Of a DNA stretch of 64,000 bases, positions 34,691 to 45,300 are shown piece after piece; position 1 is the stretch's first letter; every line of letters begins with the position of its first letter. The notes beneath the pieces were generated by a model. The model was not told the DNA's origin. It saw nothing but the letters and a program-made list of their open reading frames with translations, and did not search any database. The stretch spans positions 12,069,693 through 12,133,692 of the forward strand of contig NC_051088.1 in the NCBI RefSeq assembly GCF_901709675.1, given 5' to 3'. The stretch is from Syngnathus acus (Eukaryota; Chordata; Actinopteri; Syngnathiformes; Syngnathidae). A program made the position numbers and the translations under genes.

Positions 34691-36037
34691 CGGGAAGGAA
34701 AACATTTTATAAGGCAATAACAGTAAATAAAAAACAACAAAGAAAACAGACTAAAATAGCAACGCAACTCCACATGTGACAATGCAATAGGTGCATTCAA
34801 ATTCTTAGTTTAATTCTTAAGTCTGAGTTTGACATTCTTTGTCAGTTCCTCAGCCAATGATTCATTGATGGTAAAACAGTTTCCCCCACGAAAAAATTAT
34901 GCAATCAGCTTCCTGGCCTCCAACAGTCCAAAGTTAATTCGAGTTGACTGACACACACCAACGTCTTTAGGGTAGCATGTCCGAAGTGCAAAAAGTTTAC
35001 CTTGCATCAATATTCAAAATAATCTCACTTCTTTCCAATACTTTTGTTATTTTGAATGACAAAAATAGATGAGTGAAAACTAAAACAATTTGAAACATAC
35101 ATAACAAATGTAAAACTATCATCGTGCTTCAATTTTCGAGATGAATGTGACACAACTTTAAATGTGATTCTCTTCATAAAAAGAATGCATAAAATGTTAA
35201 GCGTTGCCCCGAGGCTTGAATCAATTTCGAATAATGGCCCTCCTAGTTGAGGCGGCTGAAATGTCAATTATCAGTCACACACCTCCACGAGTGAGCTTGG
35301 CTTGACTGGGTCTTGGGCTAATGGCTCCTCATTTTGCTTGAATCCATATAAACACAGAAGCACAAAACACACACATATATTCCAATTAACCTCCAGGTCC
35401 ACATGTGGATGTGTGTATCGCAACATATATAATTTTATTTTGGTGAAGACATATGATATTATTGTCCTCACTTTCTTTTGTATTTTATCTTGGTAGCAAA
35501 CTGATTGATTGTTTGAGCACAGTACATTTCCCTTTGTTAGAACAAGTCAAGATTTACCCTCAGGGAGAAAAGTCTCATGAAAACGTAAAGAAATATGCTT
35601 GACGTGTTATGACAACTTGTTCAACCTTTTTGCACGTCAAGACTTATATGAAGAACGAATGCCAAAATGCTACGGCGTGTGAGGCAATCCAGGCAAAACC
35701 CATTACAAAACATTTTTGATCAATGTGACATCAGCAAAACATAACGCCCGCGAATCAACAGACAGTTGTGCAGAATCATTTGCATGGATGTGCCAAAGCA
35801 TTTGCAACTTGTTCAAAAAAAAATGAAAAATTATTTTTTTTATGACACAAAACTGCAATAACTCATTCCAAATAATAAAATCATTAAAGGCGTCCTGATT
35901 TTCATTGACTTATGCCTGCATGTCAGTGAATTGTCCCAGCTCACCCTTCTCCAACTGAACCTTGCGCGTACTCCCACTCTTAAGAATATTAGTCACACAT
36001 CGTTAATTTTCCAGGCCTGGTGACGTAGTCGGTTCTG

Positions 36038-36045
36038 CTATAAAG
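36038..36045 (+). promoter_or_regulatory. TATA box and CRE-like site of the CNP-type gene
   Basis: TATAAAGG lies about 85 bases before the start codon. A TGACGTAG motif at about 36021, close to the cAMP response element TGACGTCA, precedes it by some 17 bases. Confidence 0.6.
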
Positions 36046-36126
36046 GCTTCACCTGCCCATGCTGAGAACCACAGCGACGACAAAACCGGGACACCCTGAG
36101 TCGAGCTCCGGCGGGAAGATAAAAAC

Positions 36127-36611
36127 ATGAACCTCATTGTCTCGCTTTGCTGCTTCAATCTCCTCTTGGTGCTTGATTATGTTCGAGGCAAGCCCATGTC
36201 GGATTTACAGGTAGGTTCTCTTTTTTTTTTTTTTTAATTAGATGGATAGAATGACAGACAGACGATGGATAGATTTGTTTCATTTCTTTCACGTCTCGCC
36301 TTCACCGTCAGAGTTTGGAGCAGATTTTAGAAGAGATCAATGACATGCCTCATCACTCTTCAGAGGAGATGCAAGAGAGCGGCGGCAATACAGAGAAGTC
36401 AAAACTTGGAGCTCGAGAGGGCCACCCGTGGGACTCCCCCGATCCCAGCAATTCAGCACTGGAGGCTAAAGCACACGTTCTTGCCTTTCTCTTCAAAGAC
36501 CTGTTCCGGACCTCCAAGCGAAACTGGGGTCGGTACCGGAAAGGCGGGATGAGGAGCTGCTTCGGCGTCCGCTTGGATAGGATCGGGTCTTTCAGCGGAT
36601 TGGGATGTTGA
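36127..36611 (+). CDS. C-type natriuretic peptide precursor, CNP-3 type
   Basis: Secreted hormone precursor. CNP-type peptides act on guanylyl cyclase-coupled natriuretic peptide receptors. Two coding exons, 36127-36210 and 36312-36611, encode 127 residues. A signal peptide (MNLIVSLCCFNLLLVLDYVR) ends near Gly-Lys. The hormone is at the extreme C-terminus after a YRK cleavage context, giving 22 residues, the length of CNP-22. The 17-residue ring is CFGVRLDRIGSFSGLGC, directly followed by the stop codon TGA, which is the defining CNP feature (no C-terminal tail). A GT donor lies just after the stop and an acceptor near 36728, so a 3' UTR intron is likely. The position next to nppb and nppa fits fish CNP-3, regarded as the source of ANP and BNP by tandem duplication. 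Confidence 0.9.
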
Positions 36612-37660
36612 GGGTGAGCATGCAGAGGAGACTTTGTGGTTGTCAAATGAGCATTTGACATTTAATGATGCTGTTGTTGGTGCTGATATTAACACATTTT
36701 TCCATTTTCCTTTTTTTCTGTCAACAGGAGTGTGTGATGATGATGATCCATCAGAAAAGTATTAAACCGTGACTCTCCATTTCTTACACTGCTGTATATT
36801 TGTTATTTATTGTTTTGGGTTGTAAAAGAACTTGAATTATATTGTAATGTAGAAAGATATTTTGCAAACACGTGTCTTGTTCGTCTCTATGTCAATTGAG
36901 CAATTTTGAAATCACATTTTACCGCACATGTGAACACCTATTGTTGTTATTGTTACAATAGCAGAATCCAAATCTGCTGTGTTCCAAAACCTTTTGTGGC
37001 AAACAATTTCTGAATTCCTGCCCTCAAATATAAAAGCATTTTGCCTTAACCCTTGATTATTTAAAAAAAAAAACACTTTCATAAATGGTTTATAATGAGT
37101 AAGTAGTATTTGAAATACAGAAATTATACAATACAGTAATTCATACTCATTTTTCTGCCACATGACATTTTACAGGCGTACTTAAAGCCACTCTGTTTTG
37201 TTTTTTCTGACAAACTGTCAGACTGTCAGTCTGAAGCCAGTTTGTCCTTGTTAAGGCACCCGTCAACAATCGCATATACACTCCTTAAATTAGTAACATC
37301 TTTCTCGCTCCCTCCCTCCCTCCCATTCTCACTACGCAGTGTTGCCATTTACTACTTCCCGTAACTCCGTGACAACAACGTCCCGTGTTAGGGCTTGTCA
37401 GGAGCTGGTGGTCTGTTTCTGGGAGTGTATGGATGCCACTATGTCATATGAATGTCTGAATGTCCCACTTCTGAAAGACAACCCTTTAAAAGGAGTCGTT
37501 TCCGACAGCTTGCGTTATCAGGACCAGGTGTCAGGAATGCAAGTCCAAATTCCTGGCATAGCCTCATCGTGTATAAAAGAGCAGAGGTTGGTCCTGAGGG
37601 ATACAGCATCCAGGAGCTATTCAGCAAAGAATCTCCCAAAAGGTCCATCAGAAGACAAAT
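36612..37660. other. CNP-type gene 3' UTR and nppb promoter
   Basis: Contains the likely noncoding third exon of the CNP gene, starting near 36729, and an ATTAAA at about 36761-36766, then AT-rich DNA and the nppb promoter. No other gene is seen. Confidence 0.55.
37514..37579 (+). promoter_or_regulatory. nppb proximal promoter with TATA, GATA and M-CAT-like sites
   Basis: A TATAAAAG box is at 37572-37579, 82 bases before the ATG. Upstream are TTATCA (reverse of TGATAA, a GATA site) at 37515-37520 and AGGAATG (reverse of the M-CAT motif CATTCCT) at 37533-37539. A T-box-like AGGTGTCA lies between them. GATA and M-CAT sites are known in mammalian BNP promoters. These are motif matches only. Confidence 0.5.
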
Positions 37661-38229
37661 ATGCCGCTTTTTTCCCATGTGGCCTGTAGCCTTCTCCTCA
37701 TCTTGAAACTTCAGCTCATCAGCACATATCCTGTTAGCACCAGCTTGACTTCCAGTGATGTGGACATCTTAAGGGTATGTTACAGTTATGCAATTCCAAA
37801 TAATTCCGGATTTGATTTCATTTCTGTTGCTTTCATGGACTCAAAGAAATGTTACCTCCTGGCATGCTGTAGGTGCTCCTTGACAGATTAGAGGAGTCAC
37901 TTCCAGAGCGGAATGAGATGGAGCAGATTCTCACTGCAGGGAAGGAGAACACTCTTGATGACTTGAACGCACAGCAGCCGCAGGAAGCCTTGGACGAAGC
38001 TTCAATTAGGGAGTTTCTGTCAGCCAAAAACCTGAAGAGCATCCGCAGCGACTCCAGCAGGAGATCTTCTGCTTGCTTTGGTCGCCGTATGGAACGAATA
38101 GGTTCCATGAGCTCCCTAGGCTGCAATAGTGTTGGCAAATCCAGTAAGTTGAAAATAGGTAAAATAGCAAAAATGGGAAAAGTTGTAAAAATGTGTTCCA
38201 TGTGTTGCTATCTTGCAGTTCCCAAATGA
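37661..38229 (+). CDS. nppb: B-type natriuretic peptide precursor
   Basis: Cardiac hormone precursor acting on natriuretic peptide receptor guanylyl cyclases. Three coding exons: 37661-37774, 37873-38143 and 38219-38229, encoding 131 residues. The signal peptide is MPLFSHVACSLLLILKLQLI. The ring is CFGRRMERIGSMSSLGC, followed by the tail NSVGKSIPK, close to the fish BNP pattern ending in a short basic PK tail. The last exon supplies only two bases of Ile plus Pro, Lys and stop. Odd point: the ring has Glu (codon GAA) where natriuretic peptides almost always have Asp (MDRIG). The 3' UTR has several ATTTA motifs, typical of unstable BNP mRNAs. Confidence 0.93.
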
Positions 38230-38285
38230 CGATGAAGTCTTACCATCGACCACCTTGCGGAACTGCAACGTCGAGGCCAAAAGTT

Positions 38286-38351
38286 ATTTAGTACTCTATA
38301 TTTATTTTACCAAATATTTATATTAATTTGCATTATATGTTTATTTATTTA
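38286..38351 (+). promoter_or_regulatory. AU-rich element in the nppb 3' UTR
   Basis: Five ATTTA pentamers are at 38286, 38300, 38316, 38343 and 38347, the last two overlapping as TTATTTATTTA. Such elements destabilise mRNA and are a known property of BNP transcripts. The poly(A) signal AATAAA at 38387-38392 follows. Confidence 0.8.
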
Positions 38352-38386
38352 AATGTATGTAAAACAATTCCTGCCCTGAATGTTTC

Positions 38387-38392
38387 AATAAA
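38387..38392 (+). promoter_or_regulatory. nppb poly(A) signal
   Basis: AATAAA about 160 bases past the stop codon and directly after the AU-rich element. Confidence 0.7.
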
Positions 38393-39963
38393 TGTTTACA
38401 ACTGCAGATGACTCAAGTTCATCCACTCAATATTGACAGCTAGTAGACAATCACGAAACAATACAAATTTTTCAACCATCCTCACGAATGACAAACAGCA
38501 TAACAAATCTACTGTGGCCATATCAGGCATGTTAGATCTACATGATCCCATATCATCATGAAGATTAACTAGGTCTCTTGTCACTCACTGTCACCTGGAC
38601 AATAAATTTTATGATTTAATGAATCAGCCACAAACTGCATACTGTAATGTGACTAAGATTCACATACCCCATTCTTGTTATTGTGAATGTAGTCATTGTC
38701 TTCATTAATGAAAGCATAAAAAGTATTTTCAGCACCATGGAGAGCACACAAGCATACTATGGTGATTAGAGATATATAAGAGACGAAAGAAAATGGAGGA
38801 ATATGATTCTTTGTCAATCGATGTCCTTGTAATGCAATTGAGAGACTCACAAAAGATCAGGATTTCCTGTGATCCAAATGATGCATTGTGTTGGCGAGCA
38901 TATGATGGTCAATGTCTAAGGGAAAACTCTTGTGGCGTCATCCCAGCGTTGTTGTGAAATGGTTCACTTATCAAAAGTAAATTGTATACAGATGTATATA
39001 GAGTCCTTAAGTTTATTTTTCAAGATCATTTTCAAAATTATTATTATTATTATTATTATTTGTAGTCAGCACAGAAAAAAATATATTGATATATTTTTTA
39101 GCTGTTTTATTACAAATTACTTTATGTTAGTATATGACGCATAAGTGACTATGGATTTAAAAACAAATCCGCTATTTTTTCTTAGTCACAAACTTGGCAA
39201 CAAAAATAATTCTGAAGCGTCATAACAATCTTCTTTGAAATAATGACAAACCTTGTAAAAGTACAGTATTTGCTATATAATAATATTGCTTTATAATTTA
39301 TTATAATCACCTTTAGTGTTTTCAAAATCATAAAGATTGGGATATTTATTGTTAAGGGATAGTGAGGAAATTGAAGGCAAAGTAGTATTTACTGACAACA
39401 GAATACACGTATATCTTACATCTTTGCATGTTGTTTATTGAATATGAAATTCCTAATGCTGTTTACGAATATTATCTTGTCTCGGTCTAGTATAACAAAC
39501 ACGTGTGAATACACAAAACCAAACAAAAAAAAATCAGACATCAACAAGATTGTATTTACAAGATCATGAATCACATTGACCGTAATCGCCCCCAAGTATA
39601 ATCGATGCCCTAAGGTGGAGGGATCCAGTTTTCTCCTACTATGGTGTTTGTCTGCATGCGGAGGGCATTCCTGTGACTAAACACCATGTCTGAGCTCACA
39701 GCTTGGAGATGGCTCCTGAGGTCATGCCACAGTTGTCTGGGAAGGCTGATACATGTGAATTATGGACCTCCACACACACACCAGTCACTTCCGAGCATCA
39801 CTTAAAAGTACATCTGACTTATCGCGCCAAAGTGTTAGAATGCACTTGAAGCGATATGCAAGAGGAGGAGCCATTGACGCCGTCAACTAATTGTGTACGT
39901 GTACGTGCATATAAAAGTAGTTTCCAGCGGTGGCCGTAATGCAACTTGCATTTGGAGGATAAC
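38393..39963. other. Interval between nppb and nppa, with the nppa promoter
   Basis: AT-rich DNA with no gene, including an (ATT)n run near 39040-39060. The last 350 bases are less AT-rich and carry the nppa promoter. Confidence 0.55.
39799..39917 (+). promoter_or_regulatory. nppa promoter with TATA, two NKX-type and one GATA site
   Basis: TATAAAAG is at 39910-39917, 47 bases before the ATG. Upstream are CACTTAA (39799-39805) and CACTTGA (39843-39849), which read TTAAGTG and TCAAGTG on the other strand and match the NKX2-5 consensus TYAAGTG. CTTATC (39818-39823), the reverse of GATAAG, lies between them. NKX2-5 and GATA4 jointly drive ANP in mammals, so the cluster is credible, but it is motif evidence only. 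Confidence 0.55.
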
Positions 39964-40564
39964 ATGAGGGCTGTGGTCCTGTGGGGCCTGCTGCCCCTGC
40001 TGTGTCAATACACACTGGTTAGCGGTCACCTTTTGGGAAGGACGTCCTCTCCTGATGATTTGGCCCAGCTCAAGGTAAGAAAGGAAGGTCAGACACTGAC
40101 AACAAACACTTTGATTGTGTAGTTGGGTGGTGTGTGTAGTTGGGTGGTTTCTAAATCCTGCCCTCTGCCCAACAGTCTTTGCTTGAGCGCTTTGAGGAGA
40201 CTCTGGCCGAAGCAGCTCAGGAGGAAACCTCTGAAACGGACTATGCGACTTTGAACCAAGAACCAGAACGCAGCCAGTCCAACCGAGGATGGAACACGGA
40301 GCAGGACAGGGACCAAGAACCTGCCGCAGCCGCAGTAGAGCGAGCCCAAGCGGTGGCTGAAGGCCAGAGCCGGGCCTTGAGTCAGAGGAACCGCTTACTG
40401 GATCTGCTGATAACGGCCAGAAAGCGGGCATCGGGCTGCTTTGGTGCCAGGATGGATCGGATTGGGAACGCTAGCGGGCTGGGCTGCAACACTGCAAGAG
40501 GTGAGTGTGCGAGGAACAGTTGCGTTCAACCTTTTTCTATATCTTTTATTCTATTGCAGAATAG
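39964..40564 (+). CDS. nppa: Atrial natriuretic peptide precursor
   Basis: Cardiac hormone precursor of the ANP type. Three coding exons: 39964-40074, 40176-40500 and 40560-40564, encoding 146 residues. The signal peptide is [20 protein letters not shown]. The prosegment (residues about 40-120) is rich in Glu, Gln and Ala. The mature peptide follows a RKR cleavage context. The ring is [17 protein letters not shown], followed by the short tail NTARE. The last codon is split by the second intron: the final coding exon holds only two bases of Glu and the TAG stop. A ventricular natriuretic peptide would have a much longer tail, so ANP is preferred. Confidence 0.88.
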
Positions 40565-41284
40565 TGTGTCGTGTAAAATTCTTTTGAGATTCCTTCATAC
40601 TAAAAACAAATATTGGACTACATATAGTACAAATAGTTTACTACAAACGCAACATTACATACCATGCACTGTACGCGGTTGTTATTGTTCTTTCTTTTAT
40701 TCGTTCATTTTACTGCATTGCTAATACAACCCACACTGACGACAAGAGAATAGATCAACTGTAAACACTTCCTCTAAACTGATTACCGGAAAAATTACGC
40801 AAGACTGTATTGAGAAACACTTTTCTTTCATTTGGGCAGAATGAACACAGCAAAGTTGAGTCTTAAAAAAGGGCACATTATCTTGGTTTCAGATTTATTT
40901 TAATTTTATTTTTTTAAAGCGTGCGTGCAGGTAAAGTTGGATTTCATAACAACCACACGACATCACCATAATGACATCATTAAGGTTGAAATAGTAAGTG
41001 AAAGGATGTCCTTTTAATAATCAACCATTTCTGTTCTTGTGTTTAATTTTTCAGGATAGGCTGATTCTTCTGTGGGATACATGTTTGATCCTTTTGTCAT
41101 TTAATAAGTCAAGTTTAGTCAATTTAATATATGATATTACATTGAAAAGCTGTGTGTGTGCATCCATTCATGTCTTTCTGTGTGTCTGTCAACCAAATGA
41201 TGAACTATGTGAAGAATCTATGGCACTGTATGCTGTATAATAGTGGGACAACTGCATGTTTGTTCTTCTCGATTAAAAACTTCA

Positions 41285-41290
41285 AATAAA
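41285..41290 (+). promoter_or_regulatory. Candidate nppa poly(A) signal
   Basis: AATAAA, with ATTAAA about 12 bases before it, roughly 720 bases past the nppa stop. Confidence 0.4.
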
Positions 41291-42252
41291 ACCCTCTTTT
41301 ACATATTTCCATAATTTCAGATTTTTTTTCAACTCTAAATCACACATAAAATAAAATGTATGACGTGGAGAGGAATTAATGAGGATGTGTAAAGTGTATC
41401 AGACGTTTATTCGGGGGGAGGCCTTTATTTTTACAAATGTATTTTGTTTTTTATCGATATACCACAATTTAAGATCAATAACATGAAAATGAAACACATA
41501 CAGGATAGACAATGCATCCAACTAAATCATAGATGGAAATGTCTCTGCGATTCATTCATTCATAATTTTGGGGAATGTGTATGGCAACCAGCACAATGGA
41601 AGTGTTATTGTGGGTTACATCACAGAGACGGACGGTCACAGTTGCTCCAGTCAAGTTGTATTATGTACATCATGTCAACCAAGTTAAATGCTAATGAAAT
41701 ACGGAGCAGCTCCCAAGTATGCTGTTTTAGAAAGCCTTCCCAACAGACCATAATCAACATGTACACCGAAATGAGATACACCATACAATGGTACATTTGC
41801 TGTCTTTCAAAAGTGGAATAACAACTTTTCAAAATTACTCTAAAATACTGTCAATGACTAATAAAGTACTTCACACAACTTAAATGAATACTTTAACACA
41901 TTCGTGAATTCACAACATGTCAGGACTGATTTGGAAACTGGTGGGTGTTGAAGAATCAGTTACAACAGATGCAAATCAAGAAAATTGACGTTGGGATTCG
42001 AGAAATCACTGACACTCAAAAAAACACCATGTGGGAGCATTCAAAGTATCCTATTACAATTGATGACAACACAAGTATTATGTTTAGGTCAAAAAAGGTC
42101 GTCGAGTTTATCGGTAGTTGTGCATCAAGATGGCACTGAGTAATAATCTTATGTTGAAATTGAGGGGGAAAGAAATCGTTACTATCCTATAATGGGGCAT
42201 AGCTCCCTCTAGTGGGCGTAGGATAGAAGCTGTCTAGAAAAAAAAGAATGAA

Positions 42253-42254
<2 letters not shown>

Positions 42255-42319
<65 letters not shown>
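42255..42319. repeat. (GA)n microsatellite with a shared flank
   Basis: About 31 GA units. The right flank, TTAACTCTTTATGAATG, is the same as the flank of the GA array at 57547-57636, so both are parts of one repeat family. Confidence 0.95.
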
Positions 42320-42321
<2 letters not shown>

Positions 42322-42332
42322 CTCTTAACTCT

Positions 42333-45300
42333 TTATGAATGCCATATTTTGTTACATAAGGTCCAGTGATGACCGAGGTTATTGTTGTTATTGTTTGCGG
42401 AGCCAGGCAGAATGTCACATTTGTCTCCACTGCTGCTGCACTGACCGGGCAGGAAGGCGGACTCATCCCCACCCTGCAGTCCCCCACTTTTGGAGGTCAA
42501 GGTAGCATTGTTGCTGCCTGAAGGCCCCATATGAGCTGCCACACTCAGGTCCGCCTTATCGGATCGAGGCTGCGGTGGCGTGTGATTGGGCACTGGGGTG
42601 GTGGCGTTTTCGCTGAGGCTCTGCACTGTCACTGATGACTGGCAGGCAAACACAAACAAAACCAAAAGGTTCATTCAATTACACTTCGGAAATTGTTATT
42701 AAATGTACTGAATTATATTCTGTTATCATTGGAAATTGCAAAGTTAGAACTGTTTCGGAAACATCACATGGTAAGGTAATGTGACCCTTACTGTTGAGTG
42801 ACCAATATAATATTTAAATAATATAAATGAAACCAATTACACTCACATTTCCTGCAGAAACATCACTGCTGGCCTCAGGTTTCTTTTTTCTCGCCATGTT
42901 GGGATTCCAGTGGCAAACCAGGCTGTCATTCTGGACACTGTAGTTCTTATGGCCAATCAACCAGTACGTGTTCATTTTGCCTTTACCCTGGCGGAAATTA
43001 GAGGGATATTTCAAATCAATTATTATTTGGATCACAGTCGGGAAATTGACTTGGATGGCATATCTTATGATTCAAAGAGGTTCTCACCTTGATTTCAATC
43101 TCCCCTCGAAGCTGCAGCTCATAGGCAAAATCTTTAGTAAGGGCCAAGTAGGTTGCAGAACTAGTGTGGATTTTTTGAGCTGTCACATAAAATGACATAC
43201 TATTAAAAACACACAAATATACTGTATGACCCTCAAACAATTTGCATTCATAACATTTATTCATAAATTTCTTTGCATTTTTCACTGGCGTTAAAAGCTT
43301 GTAAATTACATTGCCGCCCCCTGCAGGAGGGGAGTGGACTAGCATCACCACTGATAACTAGTTTTGAAATCAAAGATTAGCAAAAACTGTTCAATTTCTA
43401 AAAAGATGAATGATAATAAATCTTGCTAGCAACATCTCTATCAGTGAAGACAATTTGTAATTTTAGTATTGACACTAAAGTCGATGCAAAATTTGTCTTG
43501 GCGGGTCAAATATAATGACACTGCGGGCTAAATTTGGCCCAAGGGCCAGAGGTTAACACCACTGATGTACACTATGTCATGATTTTCCAATTACTCTGAG
43601 CTATGTGCTGAGGACTTTATCAAAATATCTTGAAACTTGCAAGAAGTTAAACTTTTCTCGAGGGCTTCTGAAATGAGTAGAAGGTATGTTGACCACCCAT
43701 TGGGGAGGTGGTGGGTGGATTTATCTGGCAACAAAGACGACTCGCTTATAGGTCAACCTACGCAGACTGGTGGACTCCATTCTCGAAGCCGTATTCACCG
43801 TATCCCCAAACAGACAGTATCTGGGCATCTTGTAGCCCACTATTCCGGCCACGCATGGACCTGATTAGGAATCAAAACAAATTCAAAAAAGATATTGCAG
43901 GGAAACGGCAAGAACAAAACGACACCACAAGGATCCATGATGAGGAAATGCTTTTACCTGTGTGAATCCCAGCTCGGAGCTGCAGCCTCTGATTGGGCAT
44001 GTGAGGGATGCACACCTGTCGGACGGCTGCGATGAGATCCAGAGCCATCTTGGCAATTTCGTCAGCATGTCTGTCCCCGTTTCTCTCGGGGAGTCCGCTC
44101 ACTACCATGTACGCATCTCCAATTGTCTCGACCTGGATGGAAAGGCACACAACGCAATGCTGATCATTTCGTATCCTGTTCAGGGTCTCGCGGAGTTTGT
44201 ATTTGTATGTTTTCTCGTCCTTAATTACCTTGTATACATCATGGGAGTCGATCCGTGTGTCAAAGCAAACGTAGAGGTTGTTGAGCATTTCCACCACTTG
44301 CAAAGGCGTACAGGAGGCTGAGATGGAGGTGAAACCGACAATGTCTGAGAAAAAGATGGTCACCTAGAATAGAGGAAATGAAATTCGACTTTGAAGTTTT
44401 CTCGCTATATACGACAGGTTAGTGTCAATGTTTGTTCTGGAAAGAGTTCAACTGGTCGTCTTGAGTTCGAAAACCTTCCTGCTGGTTGTTGAATTATGAG
44501 AAAAAAAAGCGAAAATGGATGTGCATTGACCAGATAATTAGTTTCCAAGAATTCAATATCATTTTGAAATGGAGCTTTCCGCTTGATACCATTAAAGCAG
44601 CCCGCACAGAGTGCTTTTGGTACAGCTGTTCAAAACCTCTTCAATAAGCCATATGCAATTTTCACCTAACAAACTTGTTTTATCTTCTGATGAATATGGA
44701 ACAGAGCAATTATAGTTAATTACGTCAACAATGGCTACAAAGGGAGCGGAGACACATTCATTCAGCATGTCAGCAGATGATGCAGTGGTAGCCTCCTTAT
44801 AGCAGCCTCAATATTAAAAGCCCAGAAGATGTTTTCAAGCAATCAGAGAATTTATGGAGTTGAACAAAAAGACACCAACCTTCTCATAGCTCTCCGCCTC
44901 TACGTGTTTATGTCGGCGGAGCTGTTTGGCCACCGACTTTGGCAGCATTTGATGCAGCAGGTCTTCGGCTAGCTGTCTTTGACGTCTCAGGTCCTCCGTC
45001 TTCTCTGTTAAACTTTGTGCATAATTTTCAATCCACTCAGTCATTTGCTTGAAGGAGAACATGACCACCGGGTAGATGAGGCAGGCTATCGCCAGAAGGC
45101 TGATCTTCATACTGAGGCTCGAAGACACCGAGCGAGATGCCGTCCGGAGTGCCGGCACCGCACGGCCGAACAAGCAGTGCTGAGTGTCATTCAGTGCTTG
45201 GAGTCCAGCGTGTGACCCGGGCAAAGAGTTTGTTATCTCCCAAAGATTTGCGTTAAAGATATGTTTGAAATAGTGGCTTGAGTTGAACTTTTCATCTATG

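Larger units (their letters stand above)
31559..36126. other. Interval between clcn6 and the CNP-type gene
   Basis: No coding exon is supported. It holds the clcn6 3' UTR, a truncated Tc1-like fragment (32112-32490), ordinary AT-rich DNA, and a stretch near 34500-34700 of more balanced composition that reads like a candidate conserved noncoding element. The proximal promoter of the CNP-type gene is at the right end. Confidence 0.5.
40565..42332. other. Interval between nppa and the guanylyl cyclase
   Basis: The nppa 3' UTR, then AT-rich DNA without a supported gene, then a (GA)n microsatellite at 42255-42319 just after the guanylyl cyclase stop codon, probably inside its 3' UTR. Confidence 0.55.

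Noticed and set aside
39883-40431. 182-residue antisense open frame over nppa
   Set aside because: It mirrors the nppa coding exon and crosses introns. An antisense RNA is known at human NPPA, but nothing here shows a protein.
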